A stretch of 64,000 bases of DNA from positions 62,001-126,000 of the forward strand of contig JAHCBA010000014.1 of assembly GCA_019634625.1 (NCBI GenBank), written 5' to 3'. Under the pieces are notes generated by a model. That model was not told the origin of the DNA. It did no database searches and saw only the letters and a list, made by a program, of their open reading frames with translations. Of this stretch, positions 34,539 through 45,636 are shown piece after piece; the first letter of the stretch is position 1; each line of letters opens with the position of its first letter. The position numbers and the translations under genes were made by a program. The DNA comes from Verrucomicrobiia bacterium (GTDB taxonomy: Bacteria > Verrucomicrobiota > Verrucomicrobiia > Limisphaerales > CAIMTB01).

Positions 34539-35399
34539 TCAGCGAAACACCTTCACCCCAGCAGCCTCGATCTCCGGCACCTGCCGCTGTCGCGCCACCG
34601 TCCCCAGCGGATTGCCCGCCAGGTGCAGTCGGAGAAACGGCGCGAACCGCTGCGCCTCATCTCCCTTCACCCACCGCACCACCCCATCGAGATCCTGAAC
34701 CCGGTTCCGTTCGAGCAACAGCAGCTGCACCCGTTCCAGTCCCGTCAGCGGCGCCAGATCCGCCAGTCGGTTGTCGCTCAACGACAGCACCGTCAGTCCT
34801 CGCAGCCCCTCGATCCCCGCCAGGGACTCGATCCGGTTCCCATCCAGATACAACGACGCCAGCCGCCCCAAGGCCCCCAGCGGTCTGATGTCCTCGATCC
34901 GGTTCCCGCTCAGATACAACGCCGCCAGGTTGGTCAACCCTGACAAGGGTACGATGTCCGTCAGGCCGTTGCGCGCCGCGTGCAGGTACTGAAGCGCCGT
35001 CACCCCCCGCAGGGGCGCCAGCGTCTCAACCCGGTTGCTCTGCACATCGAGAAACTGAAGCCGCGTCAACCCGCTCAACGGCCCCAGGTCCGTCACCCGG
35101 TTCCCCGCCAGATCCAGCATGGCCAGATTCCGGCACCGCTCGAGCCCCGCCAGATTCGTGATCCCCCGTCCCCGCGCCTCCACCGTCGAAACCCCGATCA
35201 CGTCGGACTCCACCAGCGGCTCGTCCGTGAAGCGCTTGGCAAACACCTGCTGGCGCACCGCCGCCTCGAGCGCGGGATCCGCAAACAGTCCCGTCGCCCC
35301 CGCCTCCTCGACCCCCATTCCACAAACCGCACAAACCGCACAAACCGCCAGCAAGACCCCTCCCACCCCGCCAAACCATCGTCCCGTTCGCGCGTGCAT
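34539..35399 (-). CDS. Secreted leucine-rich-repeat protein, internalin-like
   Basis: A 286-residue exported protein; ATG 35399 (MHARTGRWFGGVGGVLLAVC) opens a signal peptide with the unusual repeat AVCAVCAVCG. After a cap (LEAAVRQQVFAKRFTDEPLV, characteristic of internalin-like proteins) come about eight 21-22-residue repeats of the form L-x-x-L-x-x-L-x-L-x-x-N-x-I/V-x-D-L-x-P-L: LAMLDLAGNRVTDLGPLSGL, LQFLDVQSNRVETLAPLRGV, LAALYLSGNRIEDIRPLGAL and so on. LRR solenoids bind proteins. The other side of the interaction is unknown. It sits between argF and the CDF gene on the same strand. Confidence 0.9.
   Translation of the reverse strand: MHARTGRWFGGVGGVLLAVCAVCAVCGMGVEEAGATGLFADPALEAAVRQQVFAKRFTDEPLVESDVIGVSTVEARGRGITNLAGLERCRNLAMLDLAGNRVTDLGPLSGLTRLQFLDVQSNRVETLAPLRGVTALQYLHAARNGLTDIVPLSGLTNLAALYLSGNRIEDIRPLGALGRLASLYLDGNRIESLAGIEGLRGLTVLSLSDNRLADLAPLTGLERVQLLLLERNRVQDLDGVVRWVKGDEAQRFAPFLRLHLAGNPLGTVARQRQVPEIEAAGVKVFR
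35321..35347. repeat. Three tandem 9-bp units in a signal-peptide coding region
   Basis: CACAAACCG is repeated three times head to tail. On the minus strand it encodes the CAV-type repeats of the LRR protein's signal peptide. The number of units is a multiple of three bases, so slippage would change only the length of the hydrophobic core. Confidence 0.75.
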
Positions 35400-35467
35400 G
35401 GTGCCGAGTTCTGTCAAACACCACCGCCCCGCGCCAAGCGAAAGCCGCGACCCCACCCGTCAGCCCG

Positions 35468-36406
35468 TCAGCTCACCAGCCATTCCAGAATGGCCTTCTG
35501 AACATGCAGCCGGTTCTCCGCCTGCGTGAAAATCGTGTCCGCATGCGCCTCGAACGTGGCCTCGTCGATCTCCTTCCCCCGGTACGCCGGCAGACAATGC
35601 ATCACCAACGCCCCGGGCCGGGCCAGCGCAACCCGCGCCGCGTTGATCTGGTACCCCGCCAGATCCGACAACCGCTGCGCCGCCTCCGCTTCCCGCCCCA
35701 TCGAAACCCAGACGTCGGTGTACAACACATCCGCCCCCCGCGCCGCCGCATCCACATCCTCGGTCACCGTGATCCGGCCCCCGGCCCGTGCCAGCAACCC
35801 CGCGTCCGGCTGGTACGCCCGCGGTGCCGCAATCCGCAACTCGAACCCGAGCCGCGCCGCCGCCCAGATCCAGCTCGCCGGAATGTTGCACGCCCCGTCC
35901 CCCACGAAGGTCACCACCTTGTCCTCCAACGGCCCCAACCGCTCCCCAATGGTGTGCAGATCCGCCAGGATCTGGCAGGGATGCTCCTCGTCCGTCAGCG
36001 CGTTGATCGTCGGGATCCCCGAGTACGCCGCAAATTCATTCACGTCCCCCTGCGCATAGGTCCGGATGATCGCCCCGTGCACCATCCTCCCCAGCACCCG
36101 TGCCATGTCCTTGATCGGCTCGCCACGCCCCAACTGAATGTCGCCCGCATTCAGGAACAACGGACGCGCCCCCATCTCGTGCAACCCCACCTCGAAGCTC
36201 ACCCGCGTGCGTGTCGAACTCTTCGAGAAGATCAGCGCCCACGTCTGCCCCGCCAGCGGTTGACTCCCCGGCGGTTGACTCCCCGGCGGTTGCCGCGATC
36301 CGGGTTCCCCCGACCGGCCCCGGCCCGCCTTCAGCCGGCCCGCCCGCCCGAGGATCGACTCGATCTCCTCCCGCGTCAGTTGCTCCAGACTCAACAGGTG
36401 CTTCAT
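35468..36406 (-). CDS. argF: Ornithine carbamoyltransferase
   Basis: ArgF makes citrulline from ornithine and carbamoyl phosphate in arginine synthesis, as a cytoplasmic trimer. Conserved motifs are SKSSTRTRVSFEVGLHEMGA (carbamoyl-phosphate loop STRTR), LGRGEPIKDMARVLGRM, INALTDEEHPCQILADL (HPCQ), FVGDGACNIPASWIWAAARL and VMHCLPAYRGKEIDEATFE (HCLP, ornithine site). At 312 residues it has normal length. One oddity is a Pro/Gly/Ser/Gln insertion at about residues 30-52, caused by a 15-bp tandem repeat, placed between the first helix and the first strand. It follows sufT by about 100 bp. Confidence 0.95.
   Translation of the reverse strand: MKHLLSLEQLTREEIESILGRAGRLKAGRGRSGEPGSRQPPGSQPPGSQPLAGQTWALIFSKSSTRTRVSFEVGLHEMGARPLFLNAGDIQLGRGEPIKDMARVLGRMVHGAIIRTYAQGDVNEFAAYSGIPTINALTDEEHPCQILADLHTIGERLGPLEDKVVTFVGDGACNIPASWIWAAARLGFELRIAAPRAYQPDAGLLARAGGRITVTEDVDAAARGADVLYTDVWVSMGREAEAAQRLSDLAGYQINAARVALARPGALVMHCLPAYRGKEIDEATFEAHADTIFTQAENRLHVQKAILEWLVS
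36256..36285. repeat. 15-bp tandem repeat inside argF
   Basis: GCGGTTGACTCCCCG occurs twice head to tail (36256-36270 and 36271-36285), followed by a partial third unit GCGGTTGCC. In frame it encodes the repeated QPPGS segment of ornithine carbamoyltransferase. Because the unit is a multiple of three, copy-number change keeps the frame. Confidence 0.85.
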
Positions 36407-36509
36407 GGCCCGTGTCCCCCGGTCCGGCCCCGGCCGGCGCCGATGGAAGGGACGCTCACTAGCGCACTTCCCTCCCCAACGTCACGCCAGAACATGCACC
36501 CCGCGCGCC

Positions 36510-37064
36510 CTATTCCAGACCCAGGATCCGCCGGCCCTCCCCGGATATCATCGACTGATGCCACGGCGGATCCCAGACGATGTCCACATCCGCCGACTCG
36601 ATCCCGTCCAGCAGAAGCAGCTTCTCCTGCGCATCCCTCGCAATCACCCCGCCCATCCCGCACCCGGGCGCCGTCAGCGTCATCTTCACACCCACCTTGC
36701 TGTTCCCCGACGGCAGCGTCTCGATGACCATGTCGTACACCAGGCCGAGATCGACGATGTTCACCGGAATCTCCGGATCGTAACAGGTCTTCAGCACATC
36801 CCACACCGCCTGTTCATTCACCGGTCCCGATGGCGCCCCACTCCCGGTCCGCGGCGCCGATCCCTCCTCCGGCTTCATCCCCAGCGCATCCAGATCCTTC
36901 GCCGCAATACGGAACAACCCGCCCATCGCATGCACCGTGTACGTGCCGCCCAAGGTCTGGGCAATGTCCACCACCGTGCCCGCCATCAACGTCACGGTGT
37001 TGCCCACGGGAATCTGGATCGCCTCGCAGTCGCGCGATAGCTCAACGGTCGTCGGAGATTGCAT
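36510..37064 (-). CDS. sufT: Putative Fe-S cluster assembly protein SufT
   Basis: A 184-residue protein of the SufT/MIP18 (DUF59) family, an accessory factor in iron-sulfur cluster maturation in the cytoplasm. The N-terminal 75 residues match the SufT-specific head (LSRDCEAIQIPVGNTVTLMA, VDIAQTLGGTYTVHAMGGLF). The DUF59 domain follows: VWDVLKTCYDPEIPVNIVDL, GLVYDM, VGVKMTLTAPGCGMGGVIAR (the conserved Cys of T-x-P-x-C), VDIVWDPPWHQSMIS. A short Ser/Gly/Pro linker at about 68-80 separates the parts. No other suf gene is nearby. Confidence 0.92.
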   Translation of the reverse strand: MQSPTTVELSRDCEAIQIPVGNTVTLMAGTVVDIAQTLGGTYTVHAMGGLFRIAAKDLDALGMKPEEGSAPRTGSGAPSGPVNEQAVWDVLKTCYDPEIPVNIVDLGLVYDMVIETLPSGNSKVGVKMTLTAPGCGMGGVIARDAQEKLLLLDGIESADVDIVWDPPWHQSMISGEGRRILGLE

Positions 37065-37159
37065 GGAACGAATTGGGAATAGGTCGGACGGGGCCGCTTC
37101 CAGCCCCGCACCCGCACTCTAACGGGGCCCGGATTCCGACCAAGTGAAATGTTCCCGCC

Positions 37160-38110
37160 CTACAACCCCAACAGCACCATGCCCGCCTTCAACCAGAACG
37201 GAATCGTCACCGCACTCGCCAGCGAGGTGCCCACCACCACCCGCAAGGCCGTCCCCGCATCGCCCCCGTAATGCCGCGCCATGATGATGGGAAACACCGC
37301 CGCCGGCATCGCGGCATGAAGCAGCAACACCTCCCGCACCTCCCGCGACGCCGGAATCCACCAGGCCAGTCCCAGCATCATCACCGGCACCCCGATCAAC
37401 CGCACCCCGCACGCCAGCAACACCACCCGCCACCGCACCGATTCCCCCATGCCGGGCAGCAGATCCGCCAGCGTCGCCCCGATCAGCATCAGCCCGAGGG
37501 GAATGGCGCAGCGCCCAAGCAGGTGCACCGCCTGCAGAATGGGCGCCGGCACCGCCTCCCGGGACAACACCGCGTTCAGCGCCAGCGTCCCGATAATGGC
37601 GAAGACCGGCGGATTGAGCAGATGCCGCCACCCGCCCCGCCAGGAACGGCCGCTCAACACCGACAACCCCACCAGCCACATGGCCAGTTCCACCCCGATG
37701 TTCTGGACGAAAAGCACCCCCACCGTCCCCGCCGAGAAGAGCACCTGCGCCAGCGGCAGCGGGATGTACCCGTAATTGCAGATCCCCGCCGTCAACGCGA
37801 AGGTCCGCCGCTCCTTCTCTTCCAGCCTCCGCCCCGCCCACCACCCCAGCCCGATTCCGAGCACCGTGGTCCCGAATCCCAGCAACGGCGGCAGCACCAC
37901 GTTGCCCACCCGCCCAAACACCGGGTTCCCCAGGATGGTGTCCGCAATCAGGCAGGGAGTCAGCAGGTTCACCACCATCCGCACCAGACTCGCGTCGGCC
38001 TCGGGCGTCAGCCACTTCATCCGCCGGATGCCGCCCCCCACCCCGATCAACCCCAGCACCGGGAGGATCGCGTTCAGCAGAACCAGGGTGTCGCTCACGG
38101 CCTGTTGCAA
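37160..38110 (-). CDS. AEC (auxin efflux carrier) family transporter
   Basis: A 316-residue inner-membrane protein with about ten hydrophobic helices arranged as two inverted halves. The signature AGICNYGYIPLPLAQVLF (N-x-G-x-x-P-L-P) lies at about residue 105, and a second half-motif is HAAMPAAVFPIIMARHYGGD near 265. AEC carriers export or exchange small organic anions such as malate or lactate in bacteria; the substrate is not predictable here. Its ATG 38110 lies 16 bp inside the end of the upstream hypothetical gene, so the two are translationally coupled. Confidence 0.9.
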   Translation of the reverse strand: MQQAVSDTLVLLNAILPVLGLIGVGGGIRRMKWLTPEADASLVRMVVNLLTPCLIADTILGNPVFGRVGNVVLPPLLGFGTTVLGIGLGWWAGRRLEEKERRTFALTAGICNYGYIPLPLAQVLFSAGTVGVLFVQNIGVELAMWLVGLSVLSGRSWRGGWRHLLNPPVFAIIGTLALNAVLSREAVPAPILQAVHLLGRCAIPLGLMLIGATLADLLPGMGESVRWRVVLLACGVRLIGVPVMMLGLAWWIPASREVREVLLLHAAMPAAVFPIIMARHYGGDAGTALRVVVGTSLASAVTIPFWLKAGMVLLGL

Positions 38111-38652
38111 TCCGCGCCCGTCACGTGCGCCGCCAGCATCCGTATCTCCAGTCCCTGCAACGCTCGCAGCAGCCCGATCGCCTCCTTCTCACCCCCGCCC
38201 GGCCGCGCCACCAACGCCACCGCATCAATAAACGCCATCGGATCCCATTCCCCGTCGCGGATCAGCCGGTACGGCAGCGAGGCGTGCCCCGCCAGCATCG
38301 GCGCCGCCCCCTCCGCCAACCGTTCGAGCAAACCATGCGATCCCACCCGGTGAAACCAGTAGCGCGCGTTCGAATAGTCCGGCTCCCGCCGGTGGATGAT
38401 CCCGTGAACCCACGCCGCATCGCCCCCGGCCAGATCCTGCACCAACCCATGCGCCCCGTCCGGATGATCATGCCACACCAAAACCAGCGCCCGCAGGCAG
38501 TCCGATGCCCCTCCCGCCAACCCCAGGGCTCCCGCCGCCTCTGCAGCCCGCCGCTCCGCCTCCTCCCGCGACCACACCCCGTCCCGCCCCCGCGGCCCGA
38601 GATCCGCCAGCTCCCGCGTGTTGAAAAGCGCCTCAATGACGCCGGCATTCAT
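38095..38652 (-). CDS. Conserved hypothetical protein
   Basis: A 185-residue cytoplasmic protein, not matched to a named family. It begins MNAGVIEALFNTRELADLGP at ATG 38652; the frame is open far upstream, but only antisense to the glycosidase gene. Notable segments are CLRALVLVWHDHPDGAHGLV, AAWVHGIIHRREPDYSNARY, WFHRVGSHGLLERLAEGA and EWDPMAFIDAVALVARPGGG. Several His/Asp/Trp residues are clustered, but I cannot call an active site. From memory such proteins are common in Verrucomicrobiota and Planctomycetota. Its end overlaps the AEC transporter start by 16 bp, suggesting a two-gene operon. Confidence 0.75.
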   Translation of the reverse strand: MNAGVIEALFNTRELADLGPRGRDGVWSREEAERRAAEAAGALGLAGGASDCLRALVLVWHDHPDGAHGLVQDLAGGDAAWVHGIIHRREPDYSNARYWFHRVGSHGLLERLAEGAAPMLAGHASLPYRLIRDGEWDPMAFIDAVALVARPGGGEKEAIGLLRALQGLEIRMLAAHVTGADCNRP

Positions 38653-38719
38653 CACCGCGGCATGCTCCGTCCCCCGACCCGCCTTGTCCAGATTCCCCTG
38701 CTGCCGCCCGGGGCATGCC

Positions 38720-38878
38720 GTGCATCCCGAAGTTGTGGGGAGAGCTGCGAACATCGCGAAGCGTCGTCTCGGAGGGCCGGGTTCCACGAGGCCGCAGTGG
38801 AGTGGTGCAATGGGTTGAGGACTCGCAGAGCTCGTCCCTCCGATTCGCCACCTCCTCACCCACAACTCCGGGATGCAC
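38720..38878 (+). mobile_element. 159-bp MITE-like element, copy B
   Basis: Exactly the same length and orientation as copy A. It starts GTGCATCCCGAAGTTGTGG and ends CACAACTCCGGGATGCAC. Inner blocks CGGAGGGCCGGGTTCCACG and GTTGAGGACTCGCAGAGCTC match copies A and C. It lies between the divergent hypothetical gene and the glycosidase gene, 66 bp before the latter's GTG. Confidence 0.85.
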
Positions 38879-38943
38879 CGCCCAATGCGACTTCGCCCCC
38901 CCGGGACTTGCACCGCACCCCCGCCCCCGTTAACACCCCGCCA

Positions 38944-41025
38944 GTGCATCGCCTCGCCCTGATCCTCGCCGTCCTCCTCCCCTGGCCCGCCCCTGCCCAA
39001 ACCTTCGAAGTCCCCGGTCACCAGGAAACCCTGGAGCCCCTCGAATCCCTCCTCCACCTCCACCGCGTCCTCGGACCCGACACCACCCTCTGGGACCCGT
39101 GGCTCCCCATGTCCGTTCTCGGCTGGCAGACCGACCGCGACCCAGGTACCGCCTCCCTCCGCGCCGCCTATCGCGAACGCCTCCTCCGCCGCCGCATCGA
39201 TCCCGAAGGCTACGTCTCCACCCAGCAGCATGAAGGGCTCGCCCACAGCGAAGGCTGGCCGTTCCCCCTCTGGACCCAGGCCGGCGGCCAGGGCTGGCAC
39301 TTCACCACACGCGGCGTTCCCTACGGCCCGGAACATGCCGTTCATACCGCCGGCTCCGTGGACGACTGGACCCTCCACGGACTGGTCCACGAACGCCTCG
39401 ATCCCGCCTCCGGCTGGACTCTCCGCGCCGCCCCCGACGACGCCCATCCCGTCGCCACCCTCACCTCGCCCCCCTTTCGCATCGAGGCCCTCGTCGCCCC
39501 CTTCGTCCGCCTCAAATGGTCGATGCGCGGATTCGGCCCGGACCTCTTCGCCACCCTCCATTGGCTCCGCGAAGGGGACCCGGATTTCTCCCCTGACCGC
39601 TCCCTCGCCCTCCCTCTGCCCGAGGCGGACGACGCCGTCACCGACGTCAATCTCCCGCTCCACCGTTCCCCCGGCTGGGGCGGTCACCTGGTCCGCTTCC
39701 AGCTCCGGTTCACCCACCTCCAACCCGGCGCCGAACTCACCCTGCTCCGCCTCTTCACCGCCATCGACAGCCGGCACAACATCAACAACGCCGCCTACCT
39801 CCAGGCCTGCGACGATTACCTCCGCTGGACCGGCGACCTCGACTTCCTGCGCCGCAACCTCCAGCGCATGCGCCTTGCCCTCGCCTGGGCCATCCACGAA
39901 TTTCAACTGGCCGACCGTCATCTCGTGGTCACCCCCTGGATCGGACACGACGGCCGCAGCGGTCACCGCCTCGAACCCGGCGGCAAACGCACCCTCCTCC
40001 CGGGCGTCGGCGTCGGTAACAACTACTGGGACCTCCTCCCCTTCGGCGGCGAAGATGCCCTCGCCACGATCTATTACTTCGATGCCATCCGCCGCATGGC
40101 CGCCCTCGAACGCCAGATCGAACGCCACCCCGAATGGAACCTCCCCGCCGGTCCCCTGAGCTTCACCGCCGCCGAACTCCTGGAACTCGCCAACGAAATC
40201 CGTACCGCGGGAAATCAACGGTTCTGGAATCCCGCCACCGGCCGCTTCTTCGGCTGGCGCGATACGCTCGGCAATGGCCACGACTACGGCTTCACCTTCG
40301 TCAATAACGAGGCCATCTACTACGGCTTCGCCGAACCCGCCCACGCCCGCTCCATCCGCGACTGGATCGATGGTCGCCGCCTCGTCCCCGGCGACACCTC
40401 CACCGGACCCGACATCTATCACTGGCGCTTCGGTCCCCGCGCCACCACCCGGCGCAATATCGAAACCTACCTCTGGGCCTGGTCCGACCCCGCCAGCATC
40501 CCCTGGGGAGGCCAGGTCCAGGATGGCGGCTCCGTCCTCGGCTTCTCCTTCCATGACCTCATGGCCCGGCTCCAGCTCAATGGTCCCGACGACGCCTGGA
40601 ACCGTCTCCGCCACATCCTCGACTGGTTCACCGAAGTCCAGCGCGCCGGCGGCTACCGCGCCTATTACGCCGACCGCCAGCGCGGCACCCTCCAGGGCGG
40701 CGGCACCGCCGGCGGACTCGGCCTCGACCACGAGTTCTTCGAAAGCGCCCTCGTGCCCCAGGTCATGCTCTACGGCTTCCTCGGCTTCCGGCCCCGCCTC
40801 GACGGCTGCCTCATCGCCCCACGCCTCCCCGCCGCCTGGCCGTCCCTCACCGTCCGTGGCATCCGCCTCCACAACGTCACCCTCGATGTCACCGCCGAAC
40901 CCCGCCGCCTGCGCGTTCAGGTCCACGGCGTTCCCCTCCGCCCCCTCCGCCTCTTCACCCCCGGAGGCGACGACGCCGAAGTCGCCATCCGCGAAGGCGT
41001 CATCGAAATCGCCACCCCGCTCTGA
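38944..41025 (+). CDS. Secreted six-hairpin (alpha/alpha-barrel) glycoside hydrolase-like protein
   Basis: A 693-residue exported protein with GTG start at 38944 (signal [19 protein letters not shown]). Residues of about 120-270 form a beta-sandwich-like region ([40 protein letters not shown]). Residues of about 280-620 have the helix-rich pattern of six-hairpin glycosidases: [97 protein letters not shown]. The end ([20 protein letters not shown]) is the usual C-terminal beta domain of GH65/GH78/GH94-like proteins. Candidate acids lie in the GGED and LDHEFFE segments. The substrate is unknown. Confidence 0.82.
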   Translation: MHRLALILAVLLPWPAPAQTFEVPGHQETLEPLESLLHLHRVLGPDTTLWDPWLPMSVLGWQTDRDPGTASLRAAYRERLLRRRIDPEGYVSTQQHEGLAHSEGWPFPLWTQAGGQGWHFTTRGVPYGPEHAVHTAGSVDDWTLHGLVHERLDPASGWTLRAAPDDAHPVATLTSPPFRIEALVAPFVRLKWSMRGFGPDLFATLHWLREGDPDFSPDRSLALPLPEADDAVTDVNLPLHRSPGWGGHLVRFQLRFTHLQPGAELTLLRLFTAIDSRHNINNAAYLQACDDYLRWTGDLDFLRRNLQRMRLALAWAIHEFQLADRHLVVTPWIGHDGRSGHRLEPGGKRTLLPGVGVGNNYWDLLPFGGEDALATIYYFDAIRRMAALERQIERHPEWNLPAGPLSFTAAELLELANEIRTAGNQRFWNPATGRFFGWRDTLGNGHDYGFTFVNNEAIYYGFAEPAHARSIRDWIDGRRLVPGDTSTGPDIYHWRFGPRATTRRNIETYLWAWSDPASIPWGGQVQDGGSVLGFSFHDLMARLQLNGPDDAWNRLRHILDWFTEVQRAGGYRAYYADRQRGTLQGGGTAGGLGLDHEFFESALVPQVMLYGFLGFRPRLDGCLIAPRLPAAWPSLTVRGIRLHNVTLDVTAEPRRLRVQVHGVPLRPLRLFTPGGDDAEVAIREGVIEIATPL

Positions 41026-41072
41026 CACCGACTTCGCTTGCCACCCCGGCCCCCTCTCCCGCACGCTCTCGC

Positions 41073-42632
<1,560 letters not shown>

Positions 42633-42667
42633 CCGCGACGCCGCCCAGCCCCTAGGCTCGCCGTGTC

Positions 42668-44437
42668 ATGTCGGACCCAGGCCCGGTGTCGTCTCAGGGC
42701 AGCCCCCTTCCACGGCAATCCTCACCTTCCCCGCGATCCCGCCATCCCTGGCGCCGTCTCGCCGCGGGACTCGTCCTCCTCACCCTCCTGGCCGCCGTCC
42801 TCGTTTCCATCCGCCCCACCCTCCGCCTCCTCCACCGCTGGCAGGCCTCCAATATCCTCGCCCAGGCCGAGGAACTCATCCGCCAGCAAAGACTCTCCGA
42901 GGCCATCGAACGCCTCGGCGTCGCCCTCCGCCTCGACCCCGCTTCGCCCGCCACCCTCCGCACCCTGGCCACCATCTACTCCCGCTTCGATCTCCCCGAT
43001 GCCTTCCCCATCTGGCGCGCCCTGTTCCTCTCCCCGGGACACACGGATGCCGACCGCCACGCCTGCATCGATCTGGCCCTGAGGTTGAATCGCTTCGACG
43101 TCGCCGAACCCGAACTCGCCCGCCTCCTCGCCCTTCCCCACCCTTCCCCGGCCACCCACGCCCAGGCCGCCGACCTTTACCTCCGCCAGGGTCAGATCGA
43201 TCGCGCCATCGCCTTCGCCGAACGCGCCCACGCCGATGCCCCCGACGATCCCGACCACGCCCTCCGCCTCGCCCGGCTCCGCCTGCAATCCGCGTCCGGC
43301 CCGCAACAGCATGCCGGCGCCGATCTCCTCCGTCCGCTCCTCGCCCCCGACTCTCCCGTCCGCCTCCAGGCCCTCCGCATCCTCGCCGACGAAACCGTCC
43401 GTCCCTCCCCCGCCGCCCACAGCCTGATCGAACACCTGCCCGCCCCCTCCCAGGCCCCGCCTGCGGAAGCCGTGCTCAACGCCGATGTCCGCCTCCGCCT
43501 CGAACCCGGTTCCCGCCCCGAACTCGTCGCCGCGCTCCTTGACCAACTCCAGGGCGCCGCTCCGCCCGATCAGGTCATCCTCGGTGCCTGGCTGAACCGT
43601 GCGGGCGCCTCCCGCGACCTCCTCGACGCCCTCTCCCCCTCCCATCTCGCCGCCCATCCCACCCTCGCCCCCATCCACCTCGAAGCCCTCGCGCGCACCC
43701 GTCAGTGGTCCGCCCTGCAGGAGGCCCTCGACCGGCCGGTCCCCATCGACCCGTGGCAACGCAACGCCCTGCGCGCCCTCGCCGCCACCGGACTCCAACA
43801 GCCGGACCTGTCCCGCGAATCCTGGCGCCGCGCCCTCGCCGAAGCCCGCGACCACCCCTCCAGCCTCGTCGCCCTCGGCGACTGGGCCCTCCGCTTCGGC
43901 GCCCCCGAACCCGCCATCGAAGCCTTCGACCTCCTCACCCGTGACCGCCTCACCCGCCTCCTCGGGTACCGCCGCCTCGCCGCCGTCCACGAACGCACCG
44001 GCGACACCCGCCGCCTCCGCGTCCTCATGCGCGAATGGGCCGCCCACTTCCCCGACGATCCCTGGCCCGAAAACGCCTTCTGCTACCTCAATGCCCTCCT
44101 CCGCCGCGACATCGAGGTCAGCCGCGAAAAGGCCCGATCCCTCGTGGACCGTTTCCCCGATCGCCTGCCGTACCGTGCCACCCTCGCCCTCCTCGAACTG
44201 CGCCGCGACGATCCGCGCGCCGCCGCCCTCCTCTTCGAACGCTTTCCCATCCCCGACGACCTGATCCTCTCCCCTCAGTCCCGACTCGTTTACGCCGCCG
44301 TCCTCCAGGCCATCGGTCGCACCGAGGAAGCCAGGCAACGCCTCCGCAACCTCGATCCCGACCCGCTCCTCCCCGAGGAACGCGAACTCCTGCACCGCAT
44401 CCTCCGCAACGGACCCACCGCTGCACCAGCCCCCTGA
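42668..44437 (+). CDS. Membrane-anchored TPR-repeat protein
   Basis: A 589-residue protein. A Ser/Pro-rich cytoplasmic N-terminus is followed by one transmembrane helix (about 36-58, LAAGLVLLTLLAAVLVSIRP) and a long helical-repeat region. TPR-like signatures are AEELIRQQRLSEAIERLGVA, LRLDPASPATLRTLATIYSR, AADLYLRQGQIDRAIAFAER and AVLQAIGRTEEARQRLRNLD. TPRs bind proteins; the domain probably lies in the periplasm. No enzyme motif is seen. It starts 35 bp after guaB, and converges with the prepilin-like gene. Confidence 0.85.
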   Translation: MSDPGPVSSQGSPLPRQSSPSPRSRHPWRRLAAGLVLLTLLAAVLVSIRPTLRLLHRWQASNILAQAEELIRQQRLSEAIERLGVALRLDPASPATLRTLATIYSRFDLPDAFPIWRALFLSPGHTDADRHACIDLALRLNRFDVAEPELARLLALPHPSPATHAQAADLYLRQGQIDRAIAFAERAHADAPDDPDHALRLARLRLQSASGPQQHAGADLLRPLLAPDSPVRLQALRILADETVRPSPAAHSLIEHLPAPSQAPPAEAVLNADVRLRLEPGSRPELVAALLDQLQGAAPPDQVILGAWLNRAGASRDLLDALSPSHLAAHPTLAPIHLEALARTRQWSALQEALDRPVPIDPWQRNALRALAATGLQQPDLSRESWRRALAEARDHPSSLVALGDWALRFGAPEPAIEAFDLLTRDRLTRLLGYRRLAAVHERTGDTRRLRVLMREWAAHFPDDPWPENAFCYLNALLRRDIEVSREKARSLVDRFPDRLPYRATLALLELRRDDPRAAALLFERFPIPDDLILSPQSRLVYAAVLQAIGRTEEARQRLRNLDPDPLLPEERELLHRILRNGPTAAPAP

Positions 44438-44561
44438 TCCCGGCGGGATCCATCATCGTGCATCCCGGAAAGCATCGGCTCCGAACCCGGCGGCGCCCAC
44501 CCCGACTCCGGCCATCCCGCCAGACACCCCGCCCCACCCAAGCCCCATCCCTTCCGCCGCC

Positions 44562-45242
44562 TCATGGGAAATACCCCGGAATGACGTCGCGCTCGAACAA
44601 CCCGATGATCCCCAACCGCTCCAGTCGCGCCGCGTTGAATCCCTCCACATGCCCGTCCAGCAGGAACCCGTTCGCCAGCCTTCCATGGCGCCCGTGCACC
44701 TCGTACTCGCTCGCCGCCCGGAAGAAGTAGAACTGCTGCGCCCCCAACCCCTCCCGTCCGCGGCTCGTCGTGTCCGCCAGATGCAGATACTCCGTCGGAC
44801 GCCCAATCGCCTCCAGCCGGAATACCTCCCGGAAGGGCCCCCGCGTCGTACCCTCCGGCGGATCCAGCCGCACCCCGTACGTCGTCAGCCAGTTCGTGAA
44901 CCGGTGCGGCGGATAACTCGGGCACACGAACAGCTCGAACGGCCGCAGCCCCGTGTTGGTCGCCAGCAGGCTCCCCCAGGTCACCCCCCGCTGCAACGGC
45001 GCATCCAGAATCACCTCGCCCCGGTGGTCCTCCGCGTACATCAGCGTCGCCATCCCCAGTTGCCGAAGCTGGTTCAAACACACCGTCGCCCGCCCCTTCT
45101 CCTTGGCCCGCCCCAGCGCCGGCAGCAGCAGACTTGCCAGAATGGCAATCACCGCCACCACCACCAGCAGTTCGATCAGGGTGAAACCCCGCCCCCGGCG
45201 GTCCCCCTCGCCCGTTTCCTTCCTGTCACGCCTCGCTCGCAT
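44562..45242 (-). CDS. Prepilin-type N-terminal cleavage/methylation protein
   Basis: A 226-residue prepilin-like protein. A basic leader of 19 residues ([19 protein letters not shown]) precedes [18 protein letters not shown] with Glu at +5. [20 protein letters not shown] and [20 protein letters not shown] continue the family pattern. The C-terminal part ends in [20 protein letters not shown], equivalent to the H-x-G-x-x-N-x-L-x-x-D-G-H motif of relatives. ATG 45242 is the only plausible start. It is a paralogue of the genes at 21101 and 59356. Confidence 0.92.
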   Translation of the reverse strand: MRARRDRKETGEGDRRGRGFTLIELLVVVAVIAILASLLLPALGRAKEKGRATVCLNQLRQLGMATLMYAEDHRGEVILDAPLQRGVTWGSLLATNTGLRPFELFVCPSYPPHRFTNWLTTYGVRLDPPEGTTRGPFREVFRLEAIGRPTEYLHLADTTSRGREGLGAQQFYFFRAASEYEVHGRHGRLANGFLLDGHVEGFNAARLERLGIIGLFERDVIPGYFP

Positions 45243-45294
45243 CGAATGGCGCCCACCCTACGCCACCTTCTCCGCCCGGCCAACATGCCCCCCC

Positions 45295-45498
45295 TCAACC
45301 CCGGTGCCCCAGCAGCCGGGCCGGCAGGAAGAACACCGCCCGGATCAGCGCCAGCAACCCCTCCACCGCCATCGCCGCCACCCGGAACGGCAGCGCCACC
45401 AGCCACACCACGGGCACCAGCAGCACCAGCAGCAGCGCCAGCGGCCAGCACAACACCAGCAACACGCACCATCCGATCATCACCAGCAGAAAGTTCAT
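45295..45498 (-). CDS. Small hydrophobic membrane protein
   Basis: A 67-residue protein starting at ATG 45498 (MNFLLVMIGWCVLLVLCWPL). It is almost wholly hydrophobic up to residue 57 with an RVAAMA break, and probably forms two transmembrane helices with a short basic end (LPARLLGHRG). No family is recognised. It lies downstream of the thymidylate-kinase/RND operon on the same strand, after a solitary repeat module. Codon use and the clean hydrophobic pattern support it. Confidence 0.6.
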   Translation of the reverse strand: MNFLLVMIGWCVLLVLCWPLALLLVLLVPVVWLVALPFRVAAMAVEGLLALIRAVFFLPARLLGHRG

Positions 45499-45587
45499 GT
45501 CGTTCCTCGCTTCCGTTCTCCGCCGAACCCTCATCCCACCCGCCCGCACCCCGCCCGGTTGCAAAACCCTTGCCCCGTTCCCGTCCT

Positions 45588-45630
45588 CCGGAGGGACGAG
45601 CTCCGCGCGTCCTCAATCCAACGCCCCCCC
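45588..45630 (+). repeat. Solitary inner module of the 159-bp MITE-like repeat
   Basis: It contains CGGAGGGACGAGCTCCGCG followed by CGTCCTCAATCCAACGCCC. It matches the inner module of copy C (53333-53375) and lacks terminal repeats. It lies just after the stop of the thymidylate-kinase-like gene. Confidence 0.6.
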
Positions 45631-45636
45631 CAGTCG

